A stretch of DNA of 64,000 bases, from assembly GCF_017815515.1 (NCBI RefSeq), contig NZ_CP072611.1, positions 2,108,001 to 2,172,000 of the forward strand, in the 5' to 3' direction. The notes below the pieces were generated by a model, which made no database searches, was not told where the DNA came from, and saw only the letters and a list, made by a program, of their open reading frames with translations. This DNA comes from Aureimonas populi (lineage in GTDB: Bacteria > Pseudomonadota > Alphaproteobacteria > Rhizobiales > Rhizobiaceae). Of the stretch, positions 1-7,258 are shown piece after piece. How positions within the stretch are numbered: position 1 is the stretch's first letter; every line of letters begins with the position of its first letter. The position numbers were made by a program, and so were the translations under genes.

Positions 1-640
1 TGCCGGTCTCCACCCCGGCAAGGCCGATGCGCCCGTCGATGGGCGAGACGATGGAGCGCCGGTCCAGCGCCAGCTCCGCCGCGCGCAGGTCGAGGCGGGC
101 GGTGTCGGCGGCGCGGCGCATCTCGTCGATCTGCACGGTCGTGACGGAAGCGGAGGCGCCCAGCCGCTGGTAGCGGGCGAATTGCTCCTCGGCCGCCGCC
201 AGCGCGATCTCGGCCCGCTCCACCGCCAGCCGCTGGTCGCGGTCGTCCAGCCGGGCCAGAAGCTCGCCTTCCGCCACGTCCTGGCCCGGCCGGAAGGCGA
301 CCTGCGTCACGATCCCGCTGTCCTGCGGGAAGATCGCCACGGAGCGGCGCGCCTCGCCCGTACCGACAGCCCGGAGCCTGTCGCGCGTCACGTCGGGAAT
401 CGCCGCATCCACCACAACCAGAGGCGCGAGCCCCTGCGTCCCCCCGCGCTGCGGCGTGGCGCCAACGGGCCCCGCCTCCGGCGCCCGCGCGATGGCCGCC
501 ACGGCCGGGCGAAGGGCGCCGGGCAGGGGCGAATCCTCCGCCAGGAGATAGCGACCCGGCGTCTCGTCCAGGCTGATCCAGACCATCGCCGCGATCAGGA
601 CGACCAGAAACGTGGCGAGGAGCTGCTTCAGAACGGCCAT
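1..640 (-). CDS. RND efflux periplasmic adaptor (HlyD/MFP family), partial
   Basis: This is the N-terminal part of a gene that runs off the left edge; 213 codons are visible. It starts at an ATG whose complement lies at 638-640. The first residues form a membrane anchor or uncleaved signal (LATFLVVLIAAMVWISL). After a linker, the strand-rich biotinyl-lipoyl-like part follows (SGIVTQVAFRPGQDVAEGELLARLDDRDQ in part), then a helical hairpin rich in Ala, Glu and Arg, and a return strand with SIVSPIDGRIG, the hallmark of membrane fusion proteins. In the family such proteins link an inner-membrane RND pump to an outer-membrane channel and export drugs or metals. The pump gene would be expected beyond the left edge. 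The substrate cannot be told. Confidence 0.85.
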   Translation of the reverse strand, partial: MAVLKQLLATFLVVLIAAMVWISLDETPGRYLLAEDSPLPGALRPAVAAIARAPEAGPVGATPQRGGTQGLAPLVVVDAAIPDVTRDRLRAVGTGEARRSVAIFPQDSGIVTQVAFRPGQDVAEGELLARLDDRDQRLAVERAEIALAAAEEQFARYQRLGASASVTTVQIDEMRRAADTARLDLRAAELALDRRSIVSPIDGRIGLAGVETG

Positions 641-766
641 GAGCGTCTTTCGATAGGGGGCGCTCTTACGACGCCGTGGCCATAAGACCTCCTATGAATA
701 CTGCAACCGCGAACATCCTTCCCCATAAATTTTGGTAAGGTCCGCCCCGCCGCCCCAAGGACGTCC

Positions 767-931
767 TCAGGCGAAGACGACGATCCCGAACAGGAAGAGC
801 AGGAGAATGCCGAGGAGGACGATCAGGATCAGGAACTTGGCGACGCCTGCGGATGCGCCCGCGATGCCGCGAAAGCCCAGCAGACTGGCGATGGCCGCGA
901 CGATCAGGAGGATGACGATCCATTCGATCAT
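767..931 (-). CDS. DUF1328 family small membrane protein
   Basis: The 54-residue product begins MIEWIVILLIVAAIASLLGF and is almost entirely two hydrophobic helices joined by a Gly/Ala turn (GIAGASAGVAKF), ending in VVFA. Length and pattern match the DUF1328 (YtjA-like) family of small inner-membrane proteins, whose molecular role is unknown; in alphaproteobacteria these are often stress induced, which is general knowledge rather than something shown here. No EcfG-type promoter was seen upstream on the minus strand. It stands alone between the adaptor gene and the divergent lipid kinase gene. Confidence 0.75.
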   Translation of the reverse strand: MIEWIVILLIVAAIASLLGFRGIAGASAGVAKFLILIVLLGILLLFLFGIVVFA

Positions 932-1083
932 GGGAAGCTCCGTGAGACGATGACCGGAAGCCGCGAGGCGGCCGCGTCCTGCGGCATAAATCCTAGGGCG
1001 CCCTCTTCCTTCTGCGAGCCCGGCGTTAAATGGTGGCGCAAGGCCCGAGCATCGGCCGGGCCGGACGCAGGAAGTTTGAGGCG

Positions 1084-2001
1084 ATGCGGATCCACGCGAT
1101 TCTGAACAAGGCCGGCGGCACGCTGAAGACCACCGACCTCAAGATCCTCGGGCAACTCATCGAGGACGAGTTCCGCATGCATGGCCATGAGATCGACGTG
1201 GAAGTGGTGGACGGCCGGCAGGTCGGCGGCGCGCTCGGCCGGGCCGCGCGCCGGACCGATCTCGACATCCTCCTCGTCGGCGGCGGCGACGGCACGGTCT
1301 CGGGCGCGGCCGCGGCCCTGATGGGCAAGGACATCGCCCTCGCCATCCTTCCCGCAGGCACGATGAACCTCTTCGCCCGCACGCTGCAGATTCCGCTCGA
1401 ACTGGCCAGCGCGGTCTCGGCGCTGGCCGGCGGGCGCGTGACGGCGGTGGACCTTGCCGTGGTGAACGGCGAGCCCTTCGTCCATCAGTTCGCGGTGGGG
1501 CTCCATGCCCGCATGGTGCGCACCCGCGAGCGGTATGATTACGGCTCGCGCCTCGGCAAGATCTGGGCCACCACGCGCGCCATCGCCTCCGCCGTGCGCA
1601 CGCTTCCCATGGTGCGCCTCCAGATCGACGTGGACGGCCGCACCGAGATCATCGAATCCCCGGCCGTGGCGGTGTCCAACAATCTCTACGGGGAAGGGCA
1701 CATGCCCTTCGCCGACGATCCGACGGGCGGGGTTCTGGGCGTCTATATCTGCCGCACGCGTGATAGCGTGGCGACCGCCGGGCTGGCGCTCGACGTGCTG
1801 CGCGGAGCGTGGCGGGGCAGCAAGGGCATGACGATCGTGCCCGCCAAGCGCGTGCGGATCGAGCACGATTCCGGGCCGAAGGAGGATCGCGCCGTGCGCG
1901 ACGGGGAACTGGTGAGGCTCGATCCGGTCTGCGACATCGAAATCCGCCCCCGCGCCCTCAAGGTGCTCGTCCCGCAGGAGGCCGGCTTCCTGCGCGAATG
2001 A
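1084..2001 (+). CDS. diacylglycerol/sphingosine kinase-like lipid kinase
   Basis: The 305-residue protein carries the DAGK catalytic domain at its N terminus, with the nucleotide-binding motif LLVGGGDGTVSGAA near residues 62-75 followed by ILPAGTMNLFART, the characteristic PxGTxNxxAR stretch. The family transfers a phosphate from ATP to a lipid hydroxyl (diacylglycerol or related lipids) at the inner membrane face. An upstream in-frame start exists at 1030, but the ATG at 1084 was chosen because MRIHAILNKAGG aligns with the usual first strand of the fold and is preceded by a purine-rich GAGG. It is a single gene, followed by a strong bidirectional terminator. Confidence 0.85.
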   Translation: MRIHAILNKAGGTLKTTDLKILGQLIEDEFRMHGHEIDVEVVDGRQVGGALGRAARRTDLDILLVGGGDGTVSGAAAALMGKDIALAILPAGTMNLFARTLQIPLELASAVSALAGGRVTAVDLAVVNGEPFVHQFAVGLHARMVRTRERYDYGSRLGKIWATTRAIASAVRTLPMVRLQIDVDGRTEIIESPAVAVSNNLYGEGHMPFADDPTGGVLGVYICRTRDSVATAGLALDVLRGAWRGSKGMTIVPAKRVRIEHDSGPKEDRAVRDGELVRLDPVCDIEIRPRALKVLVPQEAGFLRE

Positions 2002-2038
2002 ACCGGGCGTGCCTGCGAGATGGGCCGCTACCCATGAA

Positions 2039-2073
2039 CCTAAAAGGCCCGCCGGTTAGGCGGGCCTTTTAGG
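2039..2073. terminator. bidirectional intrinsic terminator
   Basis: A perfect 15-bp inverted repeat (arms 2039-2053 and 2059-2073, loop GGTTA) has A-rich and T-rich flanks on both sides, so it can end transcription from the lipid kinase gene on the plus strand and from the convergent small-gene operon on the minus strand. Confidence 0.9.
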
Positions 2074-2086
2074 TCTTGCTCCATCC

Positions 2087-2449
2087 TCAGCGCTGAGGAT
2101 CGTCTTCGTCGGGCGAGCGCGCGTCGCTGCGTGCCTCCGCGTCCAGCCCGGTGGAGGAGGCGGTTCCGTAGGCATGGCCGCCTTCCGCCAGCAGGGAAAG
2201 CGCCTCGGCGATCTGCGACTGCATGGGGCCGAACTCACCGCCCCGGTCGATGCTGTCGCGCGCGCCGAGGGCAGCCGCGATAGCCTCCAGGCGCTCGCGC
2301 CGCTCCTCGATCGGCATCCCGGCGTCGTTCACGAGATCGTCGATCTCGGCCTGGGTGATCGGCTGGGCGATCCCCGGCGAGTCTCCATCCTCGCCCACCG
2401 CCGCATCGACAGGAACGATCCGGCCGTCGTCATAGGGACTGCGCGACAT
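2087..2449 (-). CDS. hypothetical acidic protein
   Basis: The 120-residue protein is acidic and hydrophilic, without signal peptide or membrane segment. Its N terminus (MSRSPYDDGRIVPVDAAVGE) and C terminus (ARSPDEDDPQR) look disordered; the middle contains predicted helices (ITQAEIDDLVNDAGMP, ERRERLEAIAAALGARD). I do not recognise the family. It is the last gene of a leftward operon that begins with the DUF883 gene, 27 bp after the preceding stop, and is followed directly by the terminator at 2039-2073. A good ribosome binding site (GAAAGGAAA) precedes the ATG. Confidence 0.7.
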   Translation of the reverse strand: MSRSPYDDGRIVPVDAAVGEDGDSPGIAQPITQAEIDDLVNDAGMPIEERRERLEAIAAALGARDSIDRGGEFGPMQSQIAEALSLLAEGGHAYGTASSTGLDAEARSDARSPDEDDPQR

Positions 2450-2476
2450 GGTCGGGTTTCCTTTCCGGCTCGAATC

Positions 2477-2731
2477 TCAGTTCGCCGGGGCCGCCGGCTC
2501 GTCGGCGGGGGCGACCACGCTGCCGGCCGGCGCGGGCGTCTCGGACGGAGCCGCTCCGCTCTCCACGCCCGAGGGCGCGATTCCGCCGATGTTCTCGTCC
2601 GGCTGCGAGGCGCCGAAGAAGCCCATGCCGATGAAGGCGATGACCGCCAGCGCCAGCGCCGCGATGAGAACGTAGAGGACCGGGCGGCCCTCCCGTCCCT
2701 GGCGTGCGTCCTTCGGATCGATATTGGTCAT
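2477..2731 (-). CDS. hypothetical single-pass membrane protein
   Basis: The 84-residue protein has a basic N terminus (MTNIDPKDARQGREGRP), one transmembrane helix at about residues 18-40 (VLYVLIAALALAVIAFIGMGFFG) and a Pro/Ala/Glu-rich C-terminal tail probably outside the cytoplasm. Such short proteins occur beside YqjD-like genes in rhizobia, but I know no function. It lies in the DUF883/holin-like operon and is separated from the gene before it by 62 bp holding a hairpin. The start codon is the only Met that gives a positive-inside topology. Confidence 0.7.
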   Translation of the reverse strand: MTNIDPKDARQGREGRPVLYVLIAALALAVIAFIGMGFFGASQPDENIGGIAPSGVESGAAPSETPAPAGSVVAPADEPAAPAN

Positions 2732-2757
2732 GGCCAATCCTCCCAGAAATTGCGTTG

Positions 2758-2779
2758 CCGGCCGGAGGGGTCCGGCCGG
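2758..2779 (-). other. intercistronic hairpin without T-run
   Basis: Arms CCGGCCGGA (2758-2766) and TCCGGCCGG (2771-2779) flank a 4-nt loop. There is no T tract on either side, so it may be an mRNA processing or stability element within the operon rather than a terminator. Confidence 0.5.
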
Positions 2780-2793
2780 CCCGATGTCGTTCG

Positions 2794-3231
2794 TCAGCGC
2801 CGGCGGATGGCCGACAGGGCGCGCACGGCGGCGAAGATGCCGATGCCCGCGACGGGAACCAGAAGCAGGGAACGCCGCCGCCGGACCGACCGCATGAGGA
2901 GCGGCAGGTTGGAGATGGCCGCGACGCTGGCCACGGACGCTATGTCGCGCTGAAGGCGATCGGAGGCCCTGTCCTTGGGCGGACGCCGAGCGATCATCAG
3001 CACGATGTAGAGGACCACCAGCCCCAGCAGGCAGGCGGCCGCAAAGCCCAGCGCCGTTGCCAGCGCGCCGTAGATCGACGCCAGCCAGATGAACAGCGCC
3101 CCCAGAAGGAAGCCCAGAAGCCCGAGCGCGAAAATCCCCATCACGGCATAGAGGATCGCCACCGTGCGCATGCGGGCGAAGAACACGCCCGCCTCGCCGG
3201 TGAAGATCTTGGTGATGAGCTGCGTCAGCAT
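2794..3231 (-). CDS. phage-holin-superfamily/YqjE-like membrane protein
   Basis: The 145-residue protein has a short amphipathic N terminus with GEAGVFFARMRTVAILY, two strong adjacent membrane helices at about 25-50 and 55-80 separated by a Gly turn, and a basic cytoplasmic C-terminal tail with RRRRSLLLVPVAGIGIFAAVRALSAIRRR holding a possible third helix. This matches the so-called phage holin family III/YqjE type proteins that travel with DUF883 (YqjD/ElaB) genes. There is no lysis cassette here, so a phage origin is not implied. Its start overlaps the stop of the DUF883 gene by one base (ATGA type), indicating translational coupling and a shared job at the membrane, probably stress related. 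Confidence 0.8.
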   Translation of the reverse strand: MLTQLITKIFTGEAGVFFARMRTVAILYAVMGIFALGLLGFLLGALFIWLASIYGALATALGFAAACLLGLVVLYIVLMIARRPPKDRASDRLQRDIASVASVAAISNLPLLMRSVRRRRSLLLVPVAGIGIFAAVRALSAIRRR

Positions 3232-3572
3232 CAGTTCTTGAAGATACGCGCGTAGAAGTAGCCGACGGCCGCCGCGATGAGCACGGCCTTGATGGGCTCG
3301 GCGCGAACGCGTTCGCTGACCTGCTCCTCAAGCTCGCTGGCGGTTTCCTGCGCCTGCCGGAAATAGCGCTCGCCCGTCTCGCGCACATCGTCGCGCAGGG
3401 CGAAGGCCTGCCGCTTGGCGCTGTCGGCACGCTCGCCGGCCAGCGACTTCAGCGTCTCGGCCAGCCCCGACATATCCTCGCGCAGCTTGGCGACCTGCGC
3501 CTCGAGTTCCGCCTCGGAACGCTTGCCGCCCTCGGCCTCGAAGCCGTTCTCATTGGGGGTCGTGTTGGACAT
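3231..3572 (-). CDS. DUF883 (YqjD/ElaB-like) membrane-anchored protein
   Basis: The 113-residue protein has a disordered N terminus, a long amphipathic helix with coiled-coil character (about residues 18-95; SEAELEAQVAKLREDM and ETASELEEQVSERV) and a C-terminal membrane anchor ending AVGYFYARIFKN, the arrangement of E. coli YqjD and ElaB. Those proteins bind ribosomes at the inner membrane in stationary phase; the same role here is inference. It is the first gene of a four-gene leftward operon. An EcfG-like promoter (GGAAC-N17-CATT) lies upstream at 3638-3663, and the start has a GAGAGGAT ribosome binding site. Confidence 0.85.
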   Translation of the reverse strand: MSNTTPNENGFEAEGGKRSEAELEAQVAKLREDMSGLAETLKSLAGERADSAKRQAFALRDDVRETGERYFRQAQETASELEEQVSERVRAEPIKAVLIAAAVGYFYARIFKN

Positions 3573-3637
3573 CGTTCGATCCTCTCAGCCATGCGTTTTT
3601 CTTTTGGGAGGGGACGCCATGGTCCTCTCGCCGGGAT

Positions 3638-3663
3638 AATGCGCGCCTCGATCCGGCAGTTCC
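3638..3663 (-). promoter_or_regulatory. candidate EcfG-type promoter for the DUF883 operon
   Basis: On the minus strand GGAAC (3663-3659) is followed by a 17-nt spacer and CATT (3641-3638), one mismatch from the alphaproteobacterial general stress consensus GGAAC-N16/17-CGTT. It sits 66 bp upstream of the DUF883 start and immediately downstream of ecfG itself. Confidence 0.45.
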
Positions 3664-3701
3664 GGGCGCGCGCGCAAAACCGCTTCGTCCGCCGCGCCCG
3701 C

Positions 3702-4253
3702 TCAGGCCGCCGGGGCGATCCCGATGATCTGCGAGGCGATGGAATCGGGACCGTACTCCCCGTCGCCCTCGATGCCCAGCACGTCGGCCATCCGCGTGCG
3801 GGCCCGCGAGACACGGCTCTTGATCGTGCCCACGGCGCATTTGCAGATTTCGGCGGCCTCCTCATAGGAGAAGCCGGACGCGCCGATCAGGATCAGCGCC
3901 TCGCGCTGGTCGGCGGGCAGGAGGTCCATAGCACGCCGGAAATCCTGCAGGTCGAGATGGCCCTGCTGCTCGGGGTGGCCGGCAAGCTGCATGGCGTGGA
4001 TGCCGTCGACATCCTGCACCTCGCGGCCCTTCTTGCGCATCTGGGTGTAGAACTCGTTGCGCAGGATGGTGAACAGCCACGCCTTCAGGTTCGTGCCCGG
4101 CTGGAAGGTGTGCTGCTTGTCCCAGGCCTTGACGAGCGTTTCCTGCACCAGGTCGTCCGCCCGGTCGAACGAGCCCGACAGGGAGGCGGCGAAGGCGCGC
4201 AGATTGGGGATGATGGCGATCAGCTCGCGCCGGAAGTCAGGCTCCTGACCCAT
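3702..4253 (-). CDS. ecfG: EcfG-type extracytoplasmic function sigma factor
   Basis: The 183-residue protein is an ECF sigma factor with region 2 (FDRADDLVQETLVKAWDKQHTF, about residues 29-50, and LKAWLFTILRNEFYTQMRKKGR) and region 4 helix-turn-helix (LPADQREALILIGASGFSYEEAAEICKCAVGTIKSRVSRAR). The FQPGTNLKAWLFTILRN sequence and the neighbours identify the ECF15/EcfG group that drives the general stress response. In the family it is held inactive by NepR and released when phosphorylated PhyR binds NepR. The gene starts three bases after the nepR stop, so the two are cotranscribed. A C-terminal extension (GEYGPDSIASQIIGIAPAA) follows region 4. Confidence 0.95.
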   Translation of the reverse strand: MGQEPDFRRELIAIIPNLRAFAASLSGSFDRADDLVQETLVKAWDKQHTFQPGTNLKAWLFTILRNEFYTQMRKKGREVQDVDGIHAMQLAGHPEQQGHLDLQDFRRAMDLLPADQREALILIGASGFSYEEAAEICKCAVGTIKSRVSRARTRMADVLGIEGDGEYGPDSIASQIIGIAPAA

Positions 4254-4256
4254 GGT

Positions 4257-4463
4257 TCAGCCACGCCCCGTTCTCTTCGAGTCGGCCGCGTCGAGAGCGT
4301 CGAGCAGCGCCATGAAGCGATCGGGCACCGGTTCGCTCGCCACGTCATCGTAATAGGCCTTGAGCCTGCGGCCGATCGCCGAGCTGGCGCCCGCCTCCTG
4401 GCCGCCCGCCGCTGCGCTCGATTGTGCCGGCATCGTCTTTCCTTCGTCCTCGCGGTCGTCCAT
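4257..4463 (-). CDS. nepR: NepR anti-sigma factor
   Basis: The 68-residue protein contains the NepR core IGRRLKAYYDDVASEPVPDRFMALLDALDAADS, two short helices that clamp EcfG and, after phosphorylation of PhyR, are captured by PhyR instead. N- and C-terminal ends are flexible as usual. Two starts are possible; 4463 (MDDREDEGK) was chosen because GAGG lies six bases upstream, while the ATG at 4433 also has an AAGGAAAG site. It forms an operon with ecfG and is divergent from phyR, the arrangement typical of Hyphomicrobiales. Confidence 0.93.
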   Translation of the reverse strand: MDDREDEGKTMPAQSSAAAGGQEAGASSAIGRRLKAYYDDVASEPVPDRFMALLDALDAADSKRTGRG

Positions 4464-4751
4464 TCTGCCTCGCAGCGATCTTTTCGGGATGGTCCGCGCC
4501 AAGGTCCGCAGGCCCCGATCCCTTTGCAGCCTTAGGTGTGACAATGCGGCCGCTTCTCAAGTGCCCTGCCGCAGATTCATTTAATAGCACAAGGACCACT
4601 ACCAAGCCGACAACGCGCGCCATATGTTGTTTTTCGGCCCGTGCCGGCGCAAGGCCGGGCTGCCTGGCGCGGGTTGCTCTCTGGACGGGGAGGCTGCTTC
4701 CCGCCGGCCAGGCCAAATCCGGTCCTCAAGTCCCGATCGTGGGGAGAGTTC
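4464..4751. promoter_or_regulatory. nepR/phyR divergent intergenic region
   Basis: These 288 bp must hold the promoters of both nepR-ecfG and phyR. In many relatives at least one is an EcfG autoregulated promoter, but I find no GGAAC-N16/17-CGTT match on either strand here. Only GGACC-like remnants are seen near 4593. A GGGGAG ribosome binding site precedes phyR. Confidence 0.5.
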
Positions 4752-5549
4752 ATGTCGATGTCGTCGCGCATTGCGCCGCACATACCCTATCTTCGTCGCT
4801 ACGCCCGTGCGCTCAGCGGCTCGCAAGCGAGCGGCGACGCCTATGTGGCGGCCGTTCTGGAGGCGCTGATCGCCGAGCCCAGCCTGTTCGACGATCAGGA
4901 CAGCCCGCGCATCGCGCTCTACAAGCTGTTCTCGTCCCTCTGGCAGTCCGTGGAGGTGAACGTGCGGGAGGATGCGCCCGTCTCCGCGTGGGAGGAGAAG
5001 GCGTCCCGCAATCTGCGCGCGATCTCGCCTTTGCCGCGCCAGGCCTTCCTTCTCGTGGCCGTCGAGGGCTTCACCTCCGAGGAGGCCGCCGCCATCCTGC
5101 GTGTGGACGCGGCCGGGTTCTCCGGGCTGATCGACCAGGCGAGCACGGATATCGGCCGCCAGGTCTCCACCAACATCATGATCATCGAGGACGAGCCTCT
5201 GATCGCGATGGATATCGAGCAGATGGTCGAGAGCCTCGGGCACGGCGTGACGGGCATCGCGCGCACCCACAGGGAGGCGATCGAGCTGTTCGAGCAGCAG
5301 AAGCCGGGCATGGTGCTGGCCGACATCCAGCTCGCCGACGGCTCGTCCGGCATCGACGCCGTCAACGAGATCCTGTCCAAGGTCGCGGTTCCGGTGATCT
5401 TCATCACCGCCTTCCCCGAGCGCCTGCTGACGGGCGAGCGTCCCGAGCCTACCTTCCTCGTGACCAAGCCCTTCAACCCGGACATGGTGAAGGCGCTGAT
5501 CAGCCAGGCGTTGTTCTTCGAGAACGACACGAAGGAAGCCGCCGCCTGA
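4752..5549 (+). CDS. phyR: PhyR anti-anti-sigma response regulator
   Basis: The 265-residue protein has the PhyR layout: a sigma-like domain (about 1-120; IAPHIPYLRRYARALSGSQASGDAYV and LPRQAFLLVAVEGFTSEEAAAIL) fused to a C-terminal receiver domain (about 140-258; IMIIEDEPLIAMDIEQM, phospho-acceptor Asp191 in VLADIQLADG, and FLVTKPFNPDMV). Phosphorylation opens the sigma-like domain, which then sequesters NepR and frees EcfG. The upstream in-frame Met at 4641 lacks a ribosome binding site; 4752 is preceded by GGGGAG. It is divergent from nepR-ecfG and followed by an HWE kinase gene that could phosphorylate it. Confidence 0.96.
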   Translation: MSMSSRIAPHIPYLRRYARALSGSQASGDAYVAAVLEALIAEPSLFDDQDSPRIALYKLFSSLWQSVEVNVREDAPVSAWEEKASRNLRAISPLPRQAFLLVAVEGFTSEEAAAILRVDAAGFSGLIDQASTDIGRQVSTNIMIIEDEPLIAMDIEQMVESLGHGVTGIARTHREAIELFEQQKPGMVLADIQLADGSSGIDAVNEILSKVAVPVIFITAFPERLLTGERPEPTFLVTKPFNPDMVKALISQALFFENDTKEAAA

Positions 5550-5611
5550 AGGCGTTTGCCGCAGCCGGGCGCGTCGCATCGTGCCCGGCCGGTGCGCCTC
5601 CATCATTGCCG

Positions 5612-5637
5612 GGAACTCTCCTGCCGAGGCGCTCGTT
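5612..5637 (+). promoter_or_regulatory. EcfG-type promoter
   Basis: GGAAC (5612-5616), a 17-nt spacer and CGTT (5634-5637) match the general stress consensus exactly. It lies just after phyR and points toward the mini-ORF at 5719 and the HWE kinase gene at 5829, so the kinase is probably under EcfG control. Confidence 0.75.
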
Positions 5638-5718
5638 CAAGCCTTGGTCGGAACGGTCCGGCTCAAGTTCTGCAAAGAGGCTCCGTTAGCGCCTCGATAT
5701 GTCCATACCCGGTGAACG

Positions 5719-5832
5719 ATGAAACTTTCGGCCCTCGGCGAGACGGTGAAGCTTGGCGCGCATGAGCGGGCAAGGCGCGATGGTTTTCAGGCGATGTCGC
5801 GGCCGCCCTCCGGCTCGGCGCAATCCGGATGA
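5719..5832 (+). CDS. putative 37-residue leader/coupling ORF
   Basis: The ORF encodes 37 residues (MKLSALGETVKLGAHERARR, then a Gly/Ser/Pro-rich end) and its TGA overlaps the ATG of the kinase gene as ATGA. It begins about 80 bp after the CGTT element of the EcfG-type promoter. Its ribosome binding site is weak (GGTGA, 3 nt spacing), yet the kinase start has no Shine-Dalgarno sequence at all, so translation through this ORF could deliver ribosomes to the kinase. No homologue is recognised, and the peptide may have no function of its own. Confidence 0.4.
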   Translation: MKLSALGETVKLGAHERARRDGFQAMSRPPSGSAQSG

Positions 5833-6803
5833 CGCCCTCCGAAAAAGCGCTCAAGGCTCTGGCCGGAACGGAGATAAGCCTCTTCGCTCAGGATCTGGAT
5901 TTGCGCTATCGGTGGTGCTTCAACACGGAAGGCTCCTGGCTGGCCGGCGCGCAGCCGGGTTGCCGGGACGAGGATTTCCTGAGCCAGGCGGAAAGCGGGC
6001 AGGCCGCCGAGATCAAGCGCGGTGTGATCCTGAGCGGTCGCAGGGCGCGATTCGAGCTGCGGGTTGCCTCGCCGGACGGCGTCCGCTGGTTCGATGTGCG
6101 CCTCGATGCCGATCGCGACGCGCAGGGACAGATACAGGGCCTCGTCGGCAGCTCCGTCGAGATTACGGCCCAGAAGAAGCGCGAGGAAACCCTCAAGTCG
6201 CTCCTGCGCGAACTCTCCCATCGGTCCAAGAACCTTCTGGCGATCATCCAGTCGCTCGCCAGCCAGACTGCCCGCCATTCGGTGACGATCCCCGAATTCC
6301 TGGTGCGGTTCCGTGGTCGCATCCAGTCGCTTTCCTCCTCGCAGGACATCGTCACCGAGGCCGATTGGCGCGGGGCGGACCTGTCCAACCTCGTCACCAT
6401 GCAGGTGGAGCGCTACGCGCCCGACGGTATGACGCAGGTTCGCTTCGAGGGGCCGGACGTCTACCTCTCTCCCACCGCCGCGCTGCATGTGGGCCTCGCG
6501 CTGCACGAGCTGGCGGTGAATGCCGCCTCCTACGGTTCCCTCTCGATCCATGGCGGAAAGGTGCTGATCCGTTCCGACTTCCTGGAGCGCGAGGGGCAGC
6601 GCTATCTGCGCTTGCGCTGGCAGGAGAAGGCGGGGCCGCTCGTTCCCCCGGAGCACGACACGCGCTTCGGCACCTCCACGCTGGAGCGCATCGTGCCCAA
6701 TTCGGTCGGCGGGGAGGCGATCCTCAGCTACCAGCCCGAGGGCGTGTCCTACTCCCTCCTCATCCCCGAATCGCAGTTCGAGAGGATAGACGGGCCGCGA
6801 TAG
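5829..6803 (+). CDS. PAS-HWE family sensor histidine kinase
   Basis: The 324-residue soluble protein has a PAS/PAC sensor region (about 10-118, ending in LVGSSVEITAQKKREETL) and an HWE kinase core: phospho-acceptor His131 in LLRELSHRSKNLLAIIQSLA, the N box ALHELAVNAASYGSL and a WQEK element, then GTSTLERIVPNSVGGEA. There is no membrane segment, so it senses a cytoplasmic signal. Its place directly after phyR, behind an EcfG-type promoter, suggests a PhyK-like role as kinase or phosphatase for PhyR; this is inference. An in-frame stop at 5763 fixes the start at or after 5829. Confidence 0.88.
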   Translation: MTPSEKALKALAGTEISLFAQDLDLRYRWCFNTEGSWLAGAQPGCRDEDFLSQAESGQAAEIKRGVILSGRRARFELRVASPDGVRWFDVRLDADRDAQGQIQGLVGSSVEITAQKKREETLKSLLRELSHRSKNLLAIIQSLASQTARHSVTIPEFLVRFRGRIQSLSSSQDIVTEADWRGADLSNLVTMQVERYAPDGMTQVRFEGPDVYLSPTAALHVGLALHELAVNAASYGSLSIHGGKVLIRSDFLEREGQRYLRLRWQEKAGPLVPPEHDTRFGTSTLERIVPNSVGGEAILSYQPEGVSYSLLIPESQFERIDGPR

Positions 6804-6838
6804 CCGACGGCCAGCTTGACAAAATGGCAGAGGCGAAT

Positions 6839-6863
6839 GGAACCAACGAATCATCTTCCAGTT
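6839..6863 (+). promoter_or_regulatory. candidate EcfG-type promoter
   Basis: GGAAC (6839-6843), 16 nt, then AGTT (6860-6863) gives one mismatch to GGAAC-N16/17-CGTT. It ends 25 bp before the start of the 109-residue gene at 6889, an appropriate distance. Confidence 0.45.
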
Positions 6864-6888
6864 TAAGATGTAACTGGAGTTTGACGAC

Positions 6889-7218
6889 ATGGAACAGGTT
6901 TTCGCCTTCATGCTTCTGGTGGGTTGCAGCCCCGATGCCTCGCAGTGCTCGGAGATCCCCGTCGCAACGCCTACCTATTCTTCGATCGAGGAATGTAGGG
7001 CCGATCTTCCCTTGCAGATGCGTCTGACCGATACCTACGATGCTCGCGTGATGGGGGCGTGTGAGGCGGTCGATGAGGCCATGATGGAGCAGGATGCCAC
7101 GGTGGAATGGGCCGTTAGCCGCAATGGTGAGCTGAAGGTCGCGCTCGTGCCGGTCGAGCCCGCCGCAACTGCCTCTCTGGATGCTTTGGAGGAAAATGTC
7201 CGTCTCGCCTCGCGCTGA
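6889..7218 (+). CDS. hypothetical Cys-containing small protein
   Basis: The 109-residue product starts MEQVFAFMLLVGCSPDASQC and has four cysteines (13, 20, 36, 58) compatible with two disulfides. The N terminus is hydrophobic but short, so it is either a weak signal or the edge of a globular domain. The rest is acidic, with AVDEAMMEQDATVEWAVSR and a Val/Pro/Ala-rich C terminus. I recognise no family. Position behind the kinase gene, with a candidate EcfG-type promoter 25 bp upstream, suggests a general stress gene. Confidence 0.65.
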   Translation: MEQVFAFMLLVGCSPDASQCSEIPVATPTYSSIEECRADLPLQMRLTDTYDARVMGACEAVDEAMMEQDATVEWAVSRNGELKVALVPVEPAATASLDALEENVRLASR

Positions 7219-7258
7219 GAGGGTATAAAGGCGTGGAAGACTCTTTTCACGTCTTGAT

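Noticed and set aside
2794..3231. Prophage remnant suggested by the holin-family label
   Set aside because: No endolysin, structural or integrase genes are nearby; the gene belongs with the DUF883 partner as in many non-phage genomes.
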